A DNA stretch of 37,800 bases from an uncultured bacterium (GCA_947073515.1 CAMTMC010000001.1:1-37800); one strand, 5' to 3'; counted from the stretch's first letter, positions 7,366 to 15,231 are shown. The notes: generated from the letters alone by a model not told the origin. A program made the numbers and translations.

Positions 7366-8280
7366 ATGTTGACCTTGGCCAAAGCAAATCAGCCAGCAAT
7401 GAGCCGCGCGCTGGCCCGGCGGGAGACCATTTCCGGCTACCTGTTCCTGCTGCCCAGCCTGCTGTTCTTTCTTGTTTTTGTTGTCTACCCCATGATTATG
7501 TGTGTGTATACCAGCTTGACCAATGCCACCATGGCTGACGGCGGCGGGTCGTTAATCGGCCTGAAAAACTACGTGGATTTGTTCCAGGACGAGATCTTTT
7601 TGAAGTCGCTGGTGAACACGGTGATCATCGTGGTGGTCTCCGTGCCGACGGTGTGCGCGTTTTCCCTGTGGGTGAGCGCCCGCATCTATAATATGCGTGA
7701 CTGGGCGTGCTCCGCGTTCCGGGTCATCTTCTATCTGCCGGTGGTCACCGGCTCCGTGGCCGTCACCGTGGTGTGGAAGTGGATCTACCACTACTACAAC
7801 GGCGTGCTCAACTACGTGGGCACCAATACGGGCCTGTGGGAGAAGAATATCAACTGGCTGGGCGACCCCAAGTTCGCCCTGGGCTGTATCATCCTGATTT
7901 TGTTCACCACCTCCGTGGGCCAGCCCATCGTGCTGTATGTCTCCGCCCTGGGCAACGTGGACCAGAGCCTGGTGGAGGCCGCCCAGGTGGACGGAGCCAC
8001 CGACCTCCAGGTCTTCTGGAAGATCAAGTGGCCCCAGATTATGCCCACCACCCTGTACATCCTGGTCATCACCACCATCAACAGCTTCCAGTGCTTCGCG
8101 CTGATCCAGCTACTCACCTCCGGCGGCCCAAACCACGCCACGGACACGGTGATGTACTACATCTATTACAGCGCCTTTACACTCTACAAATACGGCTATG
8201 CCAACGCCATGGGCGTGATCCTGGCCCTGTGCATCGCCGCTCTGTCCGCTGTCCAGTTCAAGCTGGCCAAGTCTAAATAA
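7366..8280 (+). CDS. Sugar ABC transporter permease (MalF type)
   Basis: A 304-residue inner-membrane permease with six predicted membrane segments. It starts at ATG 7366 behind GAGAGGGGG. The first segment carries the typical SGYLFLLPSLLFFLVF start. The cytoplasmic EAA loop is EAAQVDGATDLQVFWKIKWP at about residues 204-223, the site that docks the transporter ATPase. It pairs with the permease at 8294; the binding protein upstream supplies substrate. Confidence 0.9.
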   Translation: MLTLAKANQPAMSRALARRETISGYLFLLPSLLFFLVFVVYPMIMCVYTSLTNATMADGGGSLIGLKNYVDLFQDEIFLKSLVNTVIIVVVSVPTVCAFSLWVSARIYNMRDWACSAFRVIFYLPVVTGSVAVTVVWKWIYHYYNGVLNYVGTNTGLWEKNINWLGDPKFALGCIILILFTTSVGQPIVLYVSALGNVDQSLVEAAQVDGATDLQVFWKIKWPQIMPTTLYILVITTINSFQCFALIQLLTSGGPNHATDTVMYYIYYSAFTLYKYGYANAMGVILALCIAALSAVQFKLAKSK

Positions 8281-8293
8281 AGGAGGGAACGAT

Positions 8294-9226
8294 ATGAAAT
8301 CAGGCGTGAAAAAGACATCACCCTATCAGATCATCACTTTGATCCTCATTGTCATTGTCGCCGCGGTCGTCTTTCTGTTCCCCCTGTACTGGATTGTGAC
8401 CGGCGCCTTCAAAACGCCCGAGGCCGTCAACAGCGCTGTCCCCGAGTGGTGGCCCGGGGAGTGGACCATGCGGAATTTCCAGACCCTGTTTGACAAGCGC
8501 AGCGCCCCCCTGTGGGAGCTCCACGTCCCCCTGAGCGAGTGGTTCACCTCGGACAACACCCAGGTGGTGTTCTCCAGCGGGCCGGTGCTGCCCGCCGCCC
8601 TCCGCTGGCTGATCAACACCGTGTTCATGTCGGTGGCGGCTATGATCCTGACCTGCCTCACCGCCGCCCTGGCGGGGTACGCCCTGGCCAAGAAGCGCTT
8701 CGCCGGCCGGGCGGTCCTGTTCTCCCTCATCGTGGCGGCCATGGCCCTGCCCAAGCAGGTCATCCTGATCCCCCTGCTGCGGGAGATGTCTGTCCTCCAC
8801 CTGGCGGATACCATCTGGTCGGTCATCTTCCCCATTGTGGGCTGGCCCTTCGGCGTCTTCCTGATGAAGCAGTTCGCGGAGGGCATACCGGGGGAGGTGC
8901 TGGAGGCCGCCCGCATCGACGGCGCCGGCGAGCTCAAGACCTTCACCACCATCGTGTTCCCCATGATTAAGCCCGGCGTGGGCGCCCTGGCCATCTTCAC
9001 CTTCATCAACACCTGGAATGACTACTTCATGCAGCTGCTCATGCTACGGGGCACCAGCGTGCTGACCATGCCGCTGGGCATCTCCAAGATGATGGGTGAG
9101 TTCGGGCAGGACTACGGCCTGCTGATGGCGGGCGCTGCCCTGGCCTCTGTCCCCATTATCGTCGTCTTCCTGGTTTTCCAGAAGTACTTTACCAAGGGCA
9201 TCACCATGGGCGCTGTAAAGGGGTAA
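8294..9226 (+). CDS. Sugar ABC transporter permease (MalG type)
   Basis: A 310-residue permease, ATG 8294 behind AAAGGAGGG and 13 bp after the previous stop. About six membrane segments; the EAA loop is EAARIDGAGELKTFTTIVFP near residue 207. Residues of about 55-95 form a larger external loop than in MalG itself. It forms the membrane channel together with the MalF-type permease. No ATPase gene follows; the next gene, four bases on, is nanQ. Confidence 0.9.
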   Translation: MKSGVKKTSPYQIITLILIVIVAAVVFLFPLYWIVTGAFKTPEAVNSAVPEWWPGEWTMRNFQTLFDKRSAPLWELHVPLSEWFTSDNTQVVFSSGPVLPAALRWLINTVFMSVAAMILTCLTAALAGYALAKKRFAGRAVLFSLIVAAMALPKQVILIPLLREMSVLHLADTIWSVIFPIVGWPFGVFLMKQFAEGIPGEVLEAARIDGAGELKTFTTIVFPMIKPGVGALAIFTFINTWNDYFMQLLMLRGTSVLTMPLGISKMMGEFGQDYGLLMAGAALASVPIIVVFLVFQKYFTKGITMGAVKG

Positions 9227-9230
9227 GGAC

Positions 9231-9689
9231 ATGATTTACGCCAAAAACAGCGATGCTTTGTCCTACCGGGGGATCCACCCCAACCTGGATCTGGCCCTGG
9301 AGCGCATCACCCCGGAGTTTCTGGCCAGTGTGGGGGAGCAGCGTGTTGAGCTGAAGGGCGGCGACGTGTACGCCACCCGCTTCACCTACGAGACCGTCCC
9401 CGAGGAGGAGAGCTTCTTCGAGGCCCATGAGAAGTTCCTGGACATCCACATCATGGTGGCGGGCTCCGAGGGGGTGGAGGTCTCCCCGCCCGGGGCGCTG
9501 ACCGAGTTCGACCGGGTGGAGGCCAACGATTTTTACGCCTACCGGGGCCCCGCCCACTACAGGCTGGCCCTGTCGCCGGGGGATTTCCTGGTGGTTTTCC
9601 CCAACGACGCCCACCGGATCAAGATGGCCCTGGACAGGCCGGAGACGGTGTCCAAGGTGGTCTTCAAGGTGAGGATCAAGGACGATTAA
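9231..9689 (+). CDS. nanQ: YhcH/YjgK/YiaL family protein, sialic acid anomerase NanQ type
   Basis: A 152-residue cupin-like protein of the DUF386 family. Visible family marks are FEAHEKFLDIH (metal-site Glu, His and Asp/His), a central YRGP segment and the C-terminal FPNDAHRIKM, which supplies a further histidine. E. coli members speed ring opening of Neu5Ac, the form NanA cleaves. It sits four bases after the permease and 11 bases before the lyase, exactly where such a step fits. A role on another sugar is possible in this family, but context favours sialic acid. Confidence 0.85.
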   Translation: MIYAKNSDALSYRGIHPNLDLALERITPEFLASVGEQRVELKGGDVYATRFTYETVPEEESFFEAHEKFLDIHIMVAGSEGVEVSPPGALTEFDRVEANDFYAYRGPAHYRLALSPGDFLVVFPNDAHRIKMALDRPETVSKVVFKVRIKDD

Positions 9690-9700
9690 GGAGTGAGACA

Positions 9701-10609
9701 ATGAAAGATCTTTCCAAATATGAGGGGATTTTCCCCGCGTTTTACGCCTGCTACAACAAGGAGGGCCAGGTGGATGCCCAGGCCGCCCGGGCCCTGGCCA
9801 AATACCTGCTGGACAAGGGCGTTAAGGGCCTGTATGTGGGCGGTTCCTCCGGCGAGTGCATCTACCAGAGCGTGGCCGAGCGGAAGGCCACCCTGGAGGC
9901 CGTGATGGCCGAGGTGGGCGGCAAGCTGACCATCATCGCCCACGTGGCCTGCAACAACACCGCCGACAGCCGGGAGCTGGCCGCCCATGCGGAGAGCCTG
10001 GGGGTGGACGCCATCGCCGCCATCCCGCCCATCTACTTCCATCTCCCCCCCAAGGGGATCGCCAAGTACTGGAACGACATCTCCGCCGCCGCCCCCAACA
10101 CCGATTTCATCATCTACAACATCCCCCAGCTGGCCGGGGTGGCCCTCACGGCGCCCCTGCTCCAGGAGATGCTGAAGAACCCCCGGGTCATCGGCGTGAA
10201 GAACTCCTCTATGCCCGTCCAGGACATCCAGATGTGGCGGGACGAGGGGGCGCTGGCCTTCAACGGCCCGGACGAGCAGCTGCTGTCCGGCCTAGCGGCC
10301 GGGGCGGCGGGCGGCATCGGCGGCACCTACGCCGCCATGCCTGAGCTGTATCTGGAAATTTTCCGCTGCTTCCAGGCCGGCGAGCTGGCCAAGGGCCGGG
10401 AGGTCCAGAACGAGTGTTGCCGCATCATCTACAAGATGTGCTCCACCCAGGGCAATATGTACGCCGTCATCAAGGAGATCCTCCGTCTCCAGGGCGGGCC
10501 GGACATCGGGAGCGTCCGGGCGCCCCTGCTGGAGCTGGTTGACAGCGACCAGCCCATCATTCTGGAGGCCCATGAGATGATCAAGGCCGCCATCGCCAAG
10601 TACTGCTGA
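9701..10609 (+). CDS. nanA: N-acetylneuraminate lyase
   Basis: A 302-residue TIM-barrel class I aldolase of the DapA/NanA family that splits Neu5Ac into ManNAc and pyruvate through a Schiff base. Visible are the carboxylate-binding GGSSGE (residues 47-52), catalytic Tyr139 in IIYNIP, the Schiff-base Lys167 in GVKNSS, and the NanA-type NGPDEQLLSGLAAGAAGGIG segment. These match NanA better than DapA, which lacks the GxDE...GGIG pattern. It is the last gene of the operon, ahead of a strong terminator. The start at ATG 9701 follows a GGAG. Confidence 0.9.
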   Translation: MKDLSKYEGIFPAFYACYNKEGQVDAQAARALAKYLLDKGVKGLYVGGSSGECIYQSVAERKATLEAVMAEVGGKLTIIAHVACNNTADSRELAAHAESLGVDAIAAIPPIYFHLPPKGIAKYWNDISAAAPNTDFIIYNIPQLAGVALTAPLLQEMLKNPRVIGVKNSSMPVQDIQMWRDEGALAFNGPDEQLLSGLAAGAAGGIGGTYAAMPELYLEIFRCFQAGELAKGREVQNECCRIIYKMCSTQGNMYAVIKEILRLQGGPDIGSVRAPLLELVDSDQPIILEAHEMIKAAIAKYC

Positions 10610-10627
10610 GGCAGGGAAAGAAATTTT

Positions 10628-10670
10628 CGTCATTCCGGAGCGGCCCGCCGCTCCGGAATGACGTTTTCTT
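10628..10670 (+). terminator. Strong intrinsic terminator of the nan operon
   Basis: A perfect 17-bp stem (10628-10644 with 10647-10663, two-base gap) followed by TTTTCTT. An A-rich left flank could make it work in both directions. The T-run overlaps the -35 box of the next promoter. Confidence 0.92.
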
Positions 10671-10697
10671 GCCAAAAGGGGGATGATCTGTTATAAT
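10669..10697 (+). promoter_or_regulatory. Promoter of the P-loop ATPase gene
   Basis: TTGCCA (10669-10674), 17 bp, TATAAT (10692-10697). The -35 box begins within the T-run of the preceding terminator. Confidence 0.75.
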
Positions 10698-10727
10698 ACA
10701 GCGTATCAAATCAAAGGAGGAGTTAGG

Positions 10728-11414
10728 GTGGAACAGACAGATCTTTGGCGGGCGTCCCACCGGCTGACCGCTGTGGCGGGCCATTTCGGCAGCGGAAAGA
10801 CGGAATTCGCCGTCAACCTGGCCCTTTCCCTGGCGGCGGACGGGCTGCCGGCCACGCTGGCCGACCTGGACGTGGTAGACCCCTATTTCCGTTCCCGGGA
10901 GCGGGCGGATCTGCTGGAACAGGCGGGCGTCCAGCTCATTACCACCTCCCAGGCCTGTATGGACGCCGACGTGCCCTCCCTCCCCCCGGAGGTCATGTCC
11001 CTCTTTGACAGTGGAGGCCGGTACGGCGTGCTGGACATCGGGGGGGACCCCTCTGGCGCCCGGGTGCTGGCGCGCTACCGCCGGCGGCTCCAGCAGTCGG
11101 GGGGACGGCTGCTGTGCGTGGTCAACGCCAACCGCCCCCTCACCGACACCCCGGACAAGGCCCTGGACTATCTGGAGCAGATCCGGGACACCGCCGGCCT
11201 GCCCATCGACGGCCTGGTGAACAACACCCACCTGTGCCACCTCACCCAGCGAGAGGACATCCTGGCCGGCGCCCGGCTGGCGGAGGAGGTATCCCGCCGC
11301 TCCGGCGTCCCGGTTCTGTGCCACGCTGTCCCGGCGGCGCTGGCCCATGGCCTGCCCGGCCTGGGCGCCCCGGTCTTCCCCATGGAGCTGTATATGAAAA
11401 AACCTTGGGAGTAG
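10728..11414 (+). CDS. P-loop ATPase of the MinD/ParA/CobQ-like class, function unknown
   Basis: A 228-residue cytoplasmic protein; GTG start at 10728 behind AAAGGAGG. Walker A is GHFGSGKT (18-25), without the second lysine of the deviant ParA motif. DLDVVDPYFRSRE resembles the switch region and VLDIGGDPSG the Walker B/switch II region of SIMIBI-class NTPases. VVNANRP and GLVNNTHLCH look like the nucleotide-specificity end. It is a single-gene unit between two terminators, so context gives no partner. I cannot assign a substrate. Confidence 0.7.
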   Translation: MEQTDLWRASHRLTAVAGHFGSGKTEFAVNLALSLAADGLPATLADLDVVDPYFRSRERADLLEQAGVQLITTSQACMDADVPSLPPEVMSLFDSGGRYGVLDIGGDPSGARVLARYRRRLQQSGGRLLCVVNANRPLTDTPDKALDYLEQIRDTAGLPIDGLVNNTHLCHLTQREDILAGARLAEEVSRRSGVPVLCHAVPAALAHGLPGLGAPVFPMELYMKKPWE

Positions 11415-11423
11415 GTGAGAATT

Positions 11424-11462
11424 CCGCGATCTGCTGTAGGACGGCAGACCGCGGTTTTTTTC
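11424..11462 (+). terminator. Intrinsic terminator
   Basis: CCGCG-a-TCTGC pairs with GCAGA-c-CGCGG around a short loop, followed by seven T. It ends the P-loop ATPase transcript. Confidence 0.9.
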
Positions 11463-11549
11463 TGGATTTCTCCAGTCCCTCCCTTATTTTGTGAGGAATC
11501 CCGTCCAGATCGGGAACAGCCGCCCCCCTGTTTCTGGAAGAAAAAACCC

Positions 11550-11578
11550 TTGCATCTCCCAGGAAACCCATGTATAAT
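11550..11578 (+). promoter_or_regulatory. Promoter of the ECF S-component gene
   Basis: TTGCAT (11550-11555), 17 bp, TATAAT (11573-11578). The transcript would begin just before a 10-bp GC hairpin (GAGCGGGCGG with CCGCCTGCTC, about 11587-11611) in its leader. Confidence 0.75.
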
Positions 11579-11660
11579 ACGGCACAGAGCGGGCGGCGGG
11601 CCCGCCTGCTCCAAATTGCGTTGCATCCCATAAGGGAGCGACAGCAGGAGGTAATTGAAT

Positions 11661-12332
11661 ATGAAAAACCGAAAGCTCGACACCCGCTGGCTGGCCCTGA
11701 TGGCCCTGTTTGTGGCGCTGACCCTGTTTTTGAATCTGACGCCCATCGGCCTGATCCCCCTTCCGGTCATCAAGGGCACCACCCTCCACATCCCGGTCAT
11801 CATCGGGGCCATTATCCTGGGCCCCAAGGCGGGGGGGATGCTGGGGGGCGTGTTCGGCCTGTGCTCCATCTGGAACAACACCATGAGCCCGGCGCTGCTG
11901 TCCTTCGCCTTCTCTCCCTATATCGCCGCCCAAGAGCTGGGGGCGGTTGGGGCGGTCAAATCCCTGTGGATTGTGATGGGCTGCCGTATTATGATCGGCG
12001 TGGTGGCCGGATGGCTGTGGATTGGCCTGAAGAAGCTGAAGATCAGGGGCCGCCCGGTCCATGACTTTGCCGCCCTGCCTGTTACGGCGGCGGCGGGGGC
12101 CATGACCAACACCCTGCTGGTCATGGGCAGCATCTATCTCCTCATGCGTCCGGAATACGCCGCCGCCAAGGGCGTGGCCATGGACGCGGTGCTGGGCCTG
12201 GTCCAGATCACCATCGCCACCTCCGGCGTGTCGGAGATGATCAGCGCCATCGTGGTGGTCACCGCCGTGTGCAAGGCCCTGATGGCCACCCCCTTCTACC
12301 GGGAGATGGCCGCCAGCCGGGGGAGAAAATAG
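11661..12332 (+). CDS. ECF transporter S component, probable pantothenate type
   Basis: A 223-residue integral membrane protein with five or six membrane segments, ATG 11661 behind CAGGAGGT. The sequence has S-component features: an N-terminal ALMALFVALTLFLNLTPIG segment, a HIPVIIGAIILGPKAGG loop as in the PanT/FolT-like S proteins, and a C-terminal Ala-rich pair of helices. S components bind a vitamin and work with a shared EcfAAT module, not seen here. The next gene is pantothenate kinase (coaX), so pantothenate is the likely substrate. That is inference from neighbourhood. Confidence 0.75.
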   Translation: MKNRKLDTRWLALMALFVALTLFLNLTPIGLIPLPVIKGTTLHIPVIIGAIILGPKAGGMLGGVFGLCSIWNNTMSPALLSFAFSPYIAAQELGAVGAVKSLWIVMGCRIMIGVVAGWLWIGLKKLKIRGRPVHDFAALPVTAAAGAMTNTLLVMGSIYLLMRPEYAAAKGVAMDAVLGLVQITIATSGVSEMISAIVVVTAVCKALMATPFYREMAASRGRK

Positions 12333-12338
12333 GAATTT

Positions 12339-12500
12339 AGAAGCTGTACCAATCGCCTCAGCCCAGATCTTCACGGCTAAAATTACCTGTGGCTGCGTGA
12401 AAAAATCTTGAAATCCACCCAGGATTCCCGCGCTTTTTTGCCTTGTCACCGGCAATTTTAGCTCGTGTATCTCTATACTTCGGCGAATGGTACAGCTTCT
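12339..12500 (+). repeat. Structured intergenic element, copy A
   Basis: A 162-bp element with 19-bp terminal inverted repeats (AGAAGCTGTACCA(A/T)TCGCC), a second inner inverted pair around GCTAAAATT/AATTTTAGC, and a central core CTTGAAATCC...CAGGATTCC at 12407-12428. It starts seven bases after the ECF S-component stop and ends 30 bases before coaX. Copies B (23532-23694, inverted) and C (34617-34775) share the core but have different termini. Confidence 0.8.
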
Positions 12501-12530
12501 TAATCTCAACGAAAGAGACAGGTGAGTGTT

Positions 12531-13310
12531 ATGCTTCTCGCCATCGACATTGGCAACACCAATATCGTCATCGGCGGCATCCAAGACAGCCAGATCCTCT
12601 TTGAGGCCCGGATCGCCACCGACCACATCAAGACCTCCGACCAGTACGGGGTGGAGATCAAGAACATCCTCTCCCTGTTCGACGTGAGGCCGGAGGAGAT
12701 CCAGGACTGCATCATCTCCTCGGTGGTGCCGCCGGTATTCAACTCGGTGTGTACCGGGCTGGTGAAGATCATCCATAAGGAGCCCATGGTGGTGGGGCCG
12801 GGGATCAAAACCGGCCTGAACATCCAGATGGACACCCCCTCCCAGGTAGGCAGCGACCGGATTGTCATCGCCGTGGCCGCCCTGGCGGAGTTTGAGCCGC
12901 CCCTGATTTTGCTGGACCTGGGCACCGCCACCACCATCGAGGTGGTGGGTAAGGGCAGCACCTACCTGGGCGGCTGCATCATCCCCGGGGTGCGGGTGTC
13001 GCTGGAGGCCCTCACCTCCCGCACCGCCCAGCTGCCCGGCATCCGGCTGGACACCCCCCGGCGGGTGGTGGGCAAGAACACCGTGGACTGCATGCGCAGC
13101 GGCATCATGCACGGCACCGCCGCCATGCTGGACGGCATGCTGGACCGGGTGGAGGAGGAGCTGGGCTACTCCACCACCGTCATCGCCACCGGGGGGATGG
13201 CCCAGTTTATCGTCCCGCTGTGCCGGCGGGAGATCCAGGTGGACCGGGACCTGCTCCTGAAGGGGCTGAACGTCCTGTATCTGAAAAACATGGCGGAGCG
13301 GGAGAGATAA
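12531..13310 (+). CDS. coaX: Type III pantothenate kinase
   Basis: A 259-residue ASKHA-fold enzyme making 4'-phosphopantothenate, the first step to coenzyme A. The start chosen is ATG 12531 (MLLAIDIGNTN, the usual CoaX beginning) behind AGGTGAG; a GTG at 12522 is in frame. Visible motifs are DIGNTN (phosphate loop, 5-10), GSDRIV (pantothenate-binding Asp/Arg, near 104), LDLGTATT and GGCIIPG. Length is normal. The upstream vitamin transporter and the intervening repeat make this a two-gene vitamin B5 locus. Confidence 0.93.
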   Translation: MLLAIDIGNTNIVIGGIQDSQILFEARIATDHIKTSDQYGVEIKNILSLFDVRPEEIQDCIISSVVPPVFNSVCTGLVKIIHKEPMVVGPGIKTGLNIQMDTPSQVGSDRIVIAVAALAEFEPPLILLDLGTATTIEVVGKGSTYLGGCIIPGVRVSLEALTSRTAQLPGIRLDTPRRVVGKNTVDCMRSGIMHGTAAMLDGMLDRVEEELGYSTTVIATGGMAQFIVPLCRREIQVDRDLLLKGLNVLYLKNMAERER

Positions 13311-13317
13311 TCAAAAG

Positions 13318-13346
13318 AGCTCGGGTCATAGGACCCGGGCTTTTTT
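13318..13346 (+). terminator. Intrinsic terminator of coaX
   Basis: A 10-bp stem (AGCTCGGGTC with GACCCGGGCT, one G-U pair, loop ATAG) followed by six T. Confidence 0.9.
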
Positions 13347-13365
13347 AAAATTTTTTCCAAAAATC

Positions 13366-13396
13366 TGCAACCAAAGGGCGGAAATTGCACTCTATA
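13366..13396 (+). promoter_or_regulatory. Candidate ECF-sigma-dependent autoregulatory promoter
   Basis: TGCAACC (13366-13372), 17 bp, CTCTATA (13390-13396), about 23 bp before the sigma gene. The AACC -35 element is typical of ECF sigma promoters. No sigma-A promoter is visible in the gap, so self-control is likely. Confidence 0.45.
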
Positions 13397-13418
13397 TAGA
13401 TGAGGGGATGGTGAAGGC

Positions 13419-13967
13419 ATGACCGACGGCGGGCTGGTGGAGCTGATCTGGAACCGGGAGGACGGGGCGCTGGCCGCCCTTCAGCGGGCGTACGGCCCCT
13501 GGTGCCGGGCCATCTCAGAGCGTATCCTCACCGACCCCCGGGACGTGGAGGAGTGCGTAAGCGACTGCTGGCTGGCGGTGTGGCGGGCCATCCCGCCGGC
13601 CCGGCCGGAGCATTTCAAGGGCTGGCTGGGGGCGGTGGTGCGCAACCAGGCGCTGGCCATGGCCCGCCGGAGCGGCCGGCAGGTGCCCCTTGTGGACGAG
13701 GCGGCCCTGGAGCTGGCCGACGCCCTGCCCGCGCCCGGCGGCCCGGAGGAGGAGTTGCAGGCGGCGGAGCTGGGCCGGGCCATCTCCGAGTTCCTGCGGG
13801 GGGAGAAACGGGAGGTACGGGCCGCCTTCCTCCGCCGGTACTGGTACGCCGAGGGGGTGGAGCAGGTGGCCGTCCGGATGGGGTGGTCGGTGCCCAAGAC
13901 CAAGAGCGTGCTATCCCGGGTGAAAAACAGGCTGAGGGTTTACTTAGAAAAGGAGGGGTATTTATGA
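13419..13967 (+). CDS. ECF-type RNA polymerase sigma factor
   Basis: A 182-residue protein with the two-domain plan of ECF sigma factors. Region 2 is at about residues 20-85 (DPRDVEECVSDCWLAVWRAI, then HFKGWLGAVVRNQA), and region 4 at about 118-175, with the HTH in VEQVAVRMGWSVPKTKSVLS. The ribosome site before ATG 13419 is weak. The stop overlaps the start of the next gene (ATGA), a membrane protein of anti-sigma type. The pair, with the secreted protein downstream, looks like a cell-surface signalling operon. Confidence 0.88.
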   Translation: MTDGGLVELIWNREDGALAALQRAYGPWCRAISERILTDPRDVEECVSDCWLAVWRAIPPARPEHFKGWLGAVVRNQALAMARRSGRQVPLVDEAALELADALPAPGGPEEELQAAELGRAISEFLRGEKREVRAAFLRRYWYAEGVEQVAVRMGWSVPKTKSVLSRVKNRLRVYLEKEGYL

Positions 13968-14815
13968 CACGGCGGGATTGGGCAATGGAGGTGATAGGCC
14001 GGGTGGACCCGGCGCTGATTGAGGAGGCGGATCGTGTCCGGGTCTCATCCCCGTGGCGGAGGATGAGGGCTTGCGTTCTGGCGGCGGCCTGTATTGGGCT
14101 GCTCTCGGTCAGCGTCGTGATGGCTGTCAATCTGATTGCGGGCGGTTATAAGAGCGTGAAGTATATAGAAGACGGCTTTCTTCATCTTGGAGGGGAAGCG
14201 TACCAGTACTACAGCGACCTGTATTACCTGGAGGGTGGACAGCCGGCTTTCCTGCCGCTGGATCAGCTGACAGAGGAGGCGAAGGCCCTCGCCGTGGAGG
14301 GGGAGGCCGGCGGCCGGAATAAATCCTTTTCTTCCTGGCAGAGAGCAGAGGAGTTTTATAACATCACCTTCCACGACCTCCACAACAACACCATCTTTGA
14401 TCAGCTGCCCCCGAGCAATCATTCCATGACCTCCACCTATGTGAGCTCCAGCCCGGAGGGGATCACGTCGGTCTGGTTCAGCGAGCATTGGTACAGGGTG
14501 CGGGGTGTCCCCGGCCTGAATCTGAGCATTGAGGCCTATGTGTTGACTGAGCTGATGGACATGGAGGGAATGGATCTGACATCAGGGGGATGTCCCCCCA
14601 GCGGCTCGGAATATTCCACTGAGGAGTACTACGGCAAAAATATCAGCGCTTTCATCGCTCACGTGAAGGAGCCGCCCAGAAATGATTCGTCGCCAACGGA
14701 ATACTACAGCGCCCACTTTATCTTGAACGGGGTCCAATATAAGGTGATAACCTCCTGTGAGGAGGATATCCAGCAGGCCAGGGAGCTGCTGATTGAAATC
14801 ATAGATGGGTTTTAG
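13964..14815 (+). CDS. Membrane-anchored anti-sigma-factor-like protein
   Basis: A 283-residue protein, ATG 13964 overlapping the sigma stop, ribosome site AGGAGGGG. A short cytoplasmic N-terminus (about 35 residues, one likely helix DPALIEEADRVR) is followed by one membrane helix (about 36-58). The remaining 225 residues should lie outside the cell and are rich in Tyr, Ser and Glu. There is no zinc anti-sigma HxxxCxxC motif and no recognisable sensor fold. The anti-sigma role is inferred from translational coupling and topology. Its base composition is a little less GC-rich than its neighbours. Confidence 0.65.
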   Translation: MTRRDWAMEVIGRVDPALIEEADRVRVSSPWRRMRACVLAAACIGLLSVSVVMAVNLIAGGYKSVKYIEDGFLHLGGEAYQYYSDLYYLEGGQPAFLPLDQLTEEAKALAVEGEAGGRNKSFSSWQRAEEFYNITFHDLHNNTIFDQLPPSNHSMTSTYVSSSPEGITSVWFSEHWYRVRGVPGLNLSIEAYVLTELMDMEGMDLTSGGCPPSGSEYSTEEYYGKNISAFIAHVKEPPRNDSSPTEYYSAHFILNGVQYKVITSCEEDIQQARELLIEIIDGF

Positions 14816-14849
14816 GACGAAAAACATTAATTTTTAGGAGGAAACGATT

Positions 14850-15197
14850 ATGTTGAAGAAAATGGTAAGTTTAGCGTTAGCGGCCGCGATGGCGAGTACG
14901 ATGCTCCTTTCCGTGGGGGCGGCTGAAATCATGCCGCTGGCCGGATCGGAGTGTCCGAATTGTGGATATGAGGGATACGGCTATCAGTACCGGTATGGCA
15001 ACTGGAATTTGGTTGATCCTGTCAGGTGCGGGCATGGAGCCGGAAGCTTGATCCAGGATTCGGTGGAAGTGCGAGATCAGGAGCGGCGAATGGGGTGCGT
15101 CAACCATTCGTGCAATTTTACAGCCGAGAATTGGAAAGTTATCAAAACGGAGAAGCGGGTTTACTGTAACTATTTGAACAAGTACTACTATTTGTAA
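14850..15197 (+). CDS. Secreted Cys-rich small protein, unknown function
   Basis: A 115-residue protein with a classical signal peptide (MLKKMVSLALAAAMAS, cleavage near GAA at about 24-25) and a strong ribosome site TAGGAGGAAA. The mature part has paired cysteines: CPNCG, RCGHG, GCVNHSC and a final YC, which suggests a zinc ribbon or disulfides. It is Tyr-rich, ending YYYL. It follows the sigma/anti-sigma pair by 34 bp and has no own promoter, so it is probably part of that regulon. I do not recognise the family. Confidence 0.7.
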   Translation: MLKKMVSLALAAAMASTMLLSVGAAEIMPLAGSECPNCGYEGYGYQYRYGNWNLVDPVRCGHGAGSLIQDSVEVRDQERRMGCVNHSCNFTAENWKVIKTEKRVYCNYLNKYYYL

Positions 15198-15231
15198 TCA
15201 AGGCTGCGGTGGGATAAATCTTGGGCATTAC

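Noticed and set aside
9701-10609. Dihydrodipicolinate synthase
   Set aside because: The GGSSGE, NGPDE and GGIG segments and the nanQ/transporter context fit N-acetylneuraminate lyase.
11484-13112. A 542-codon - strand frame over the ECF S-component and coaX
   Set aside because: It spans two real genes, a terminator and the structured element, with His/Gln/Gly-rich nonsense composition.
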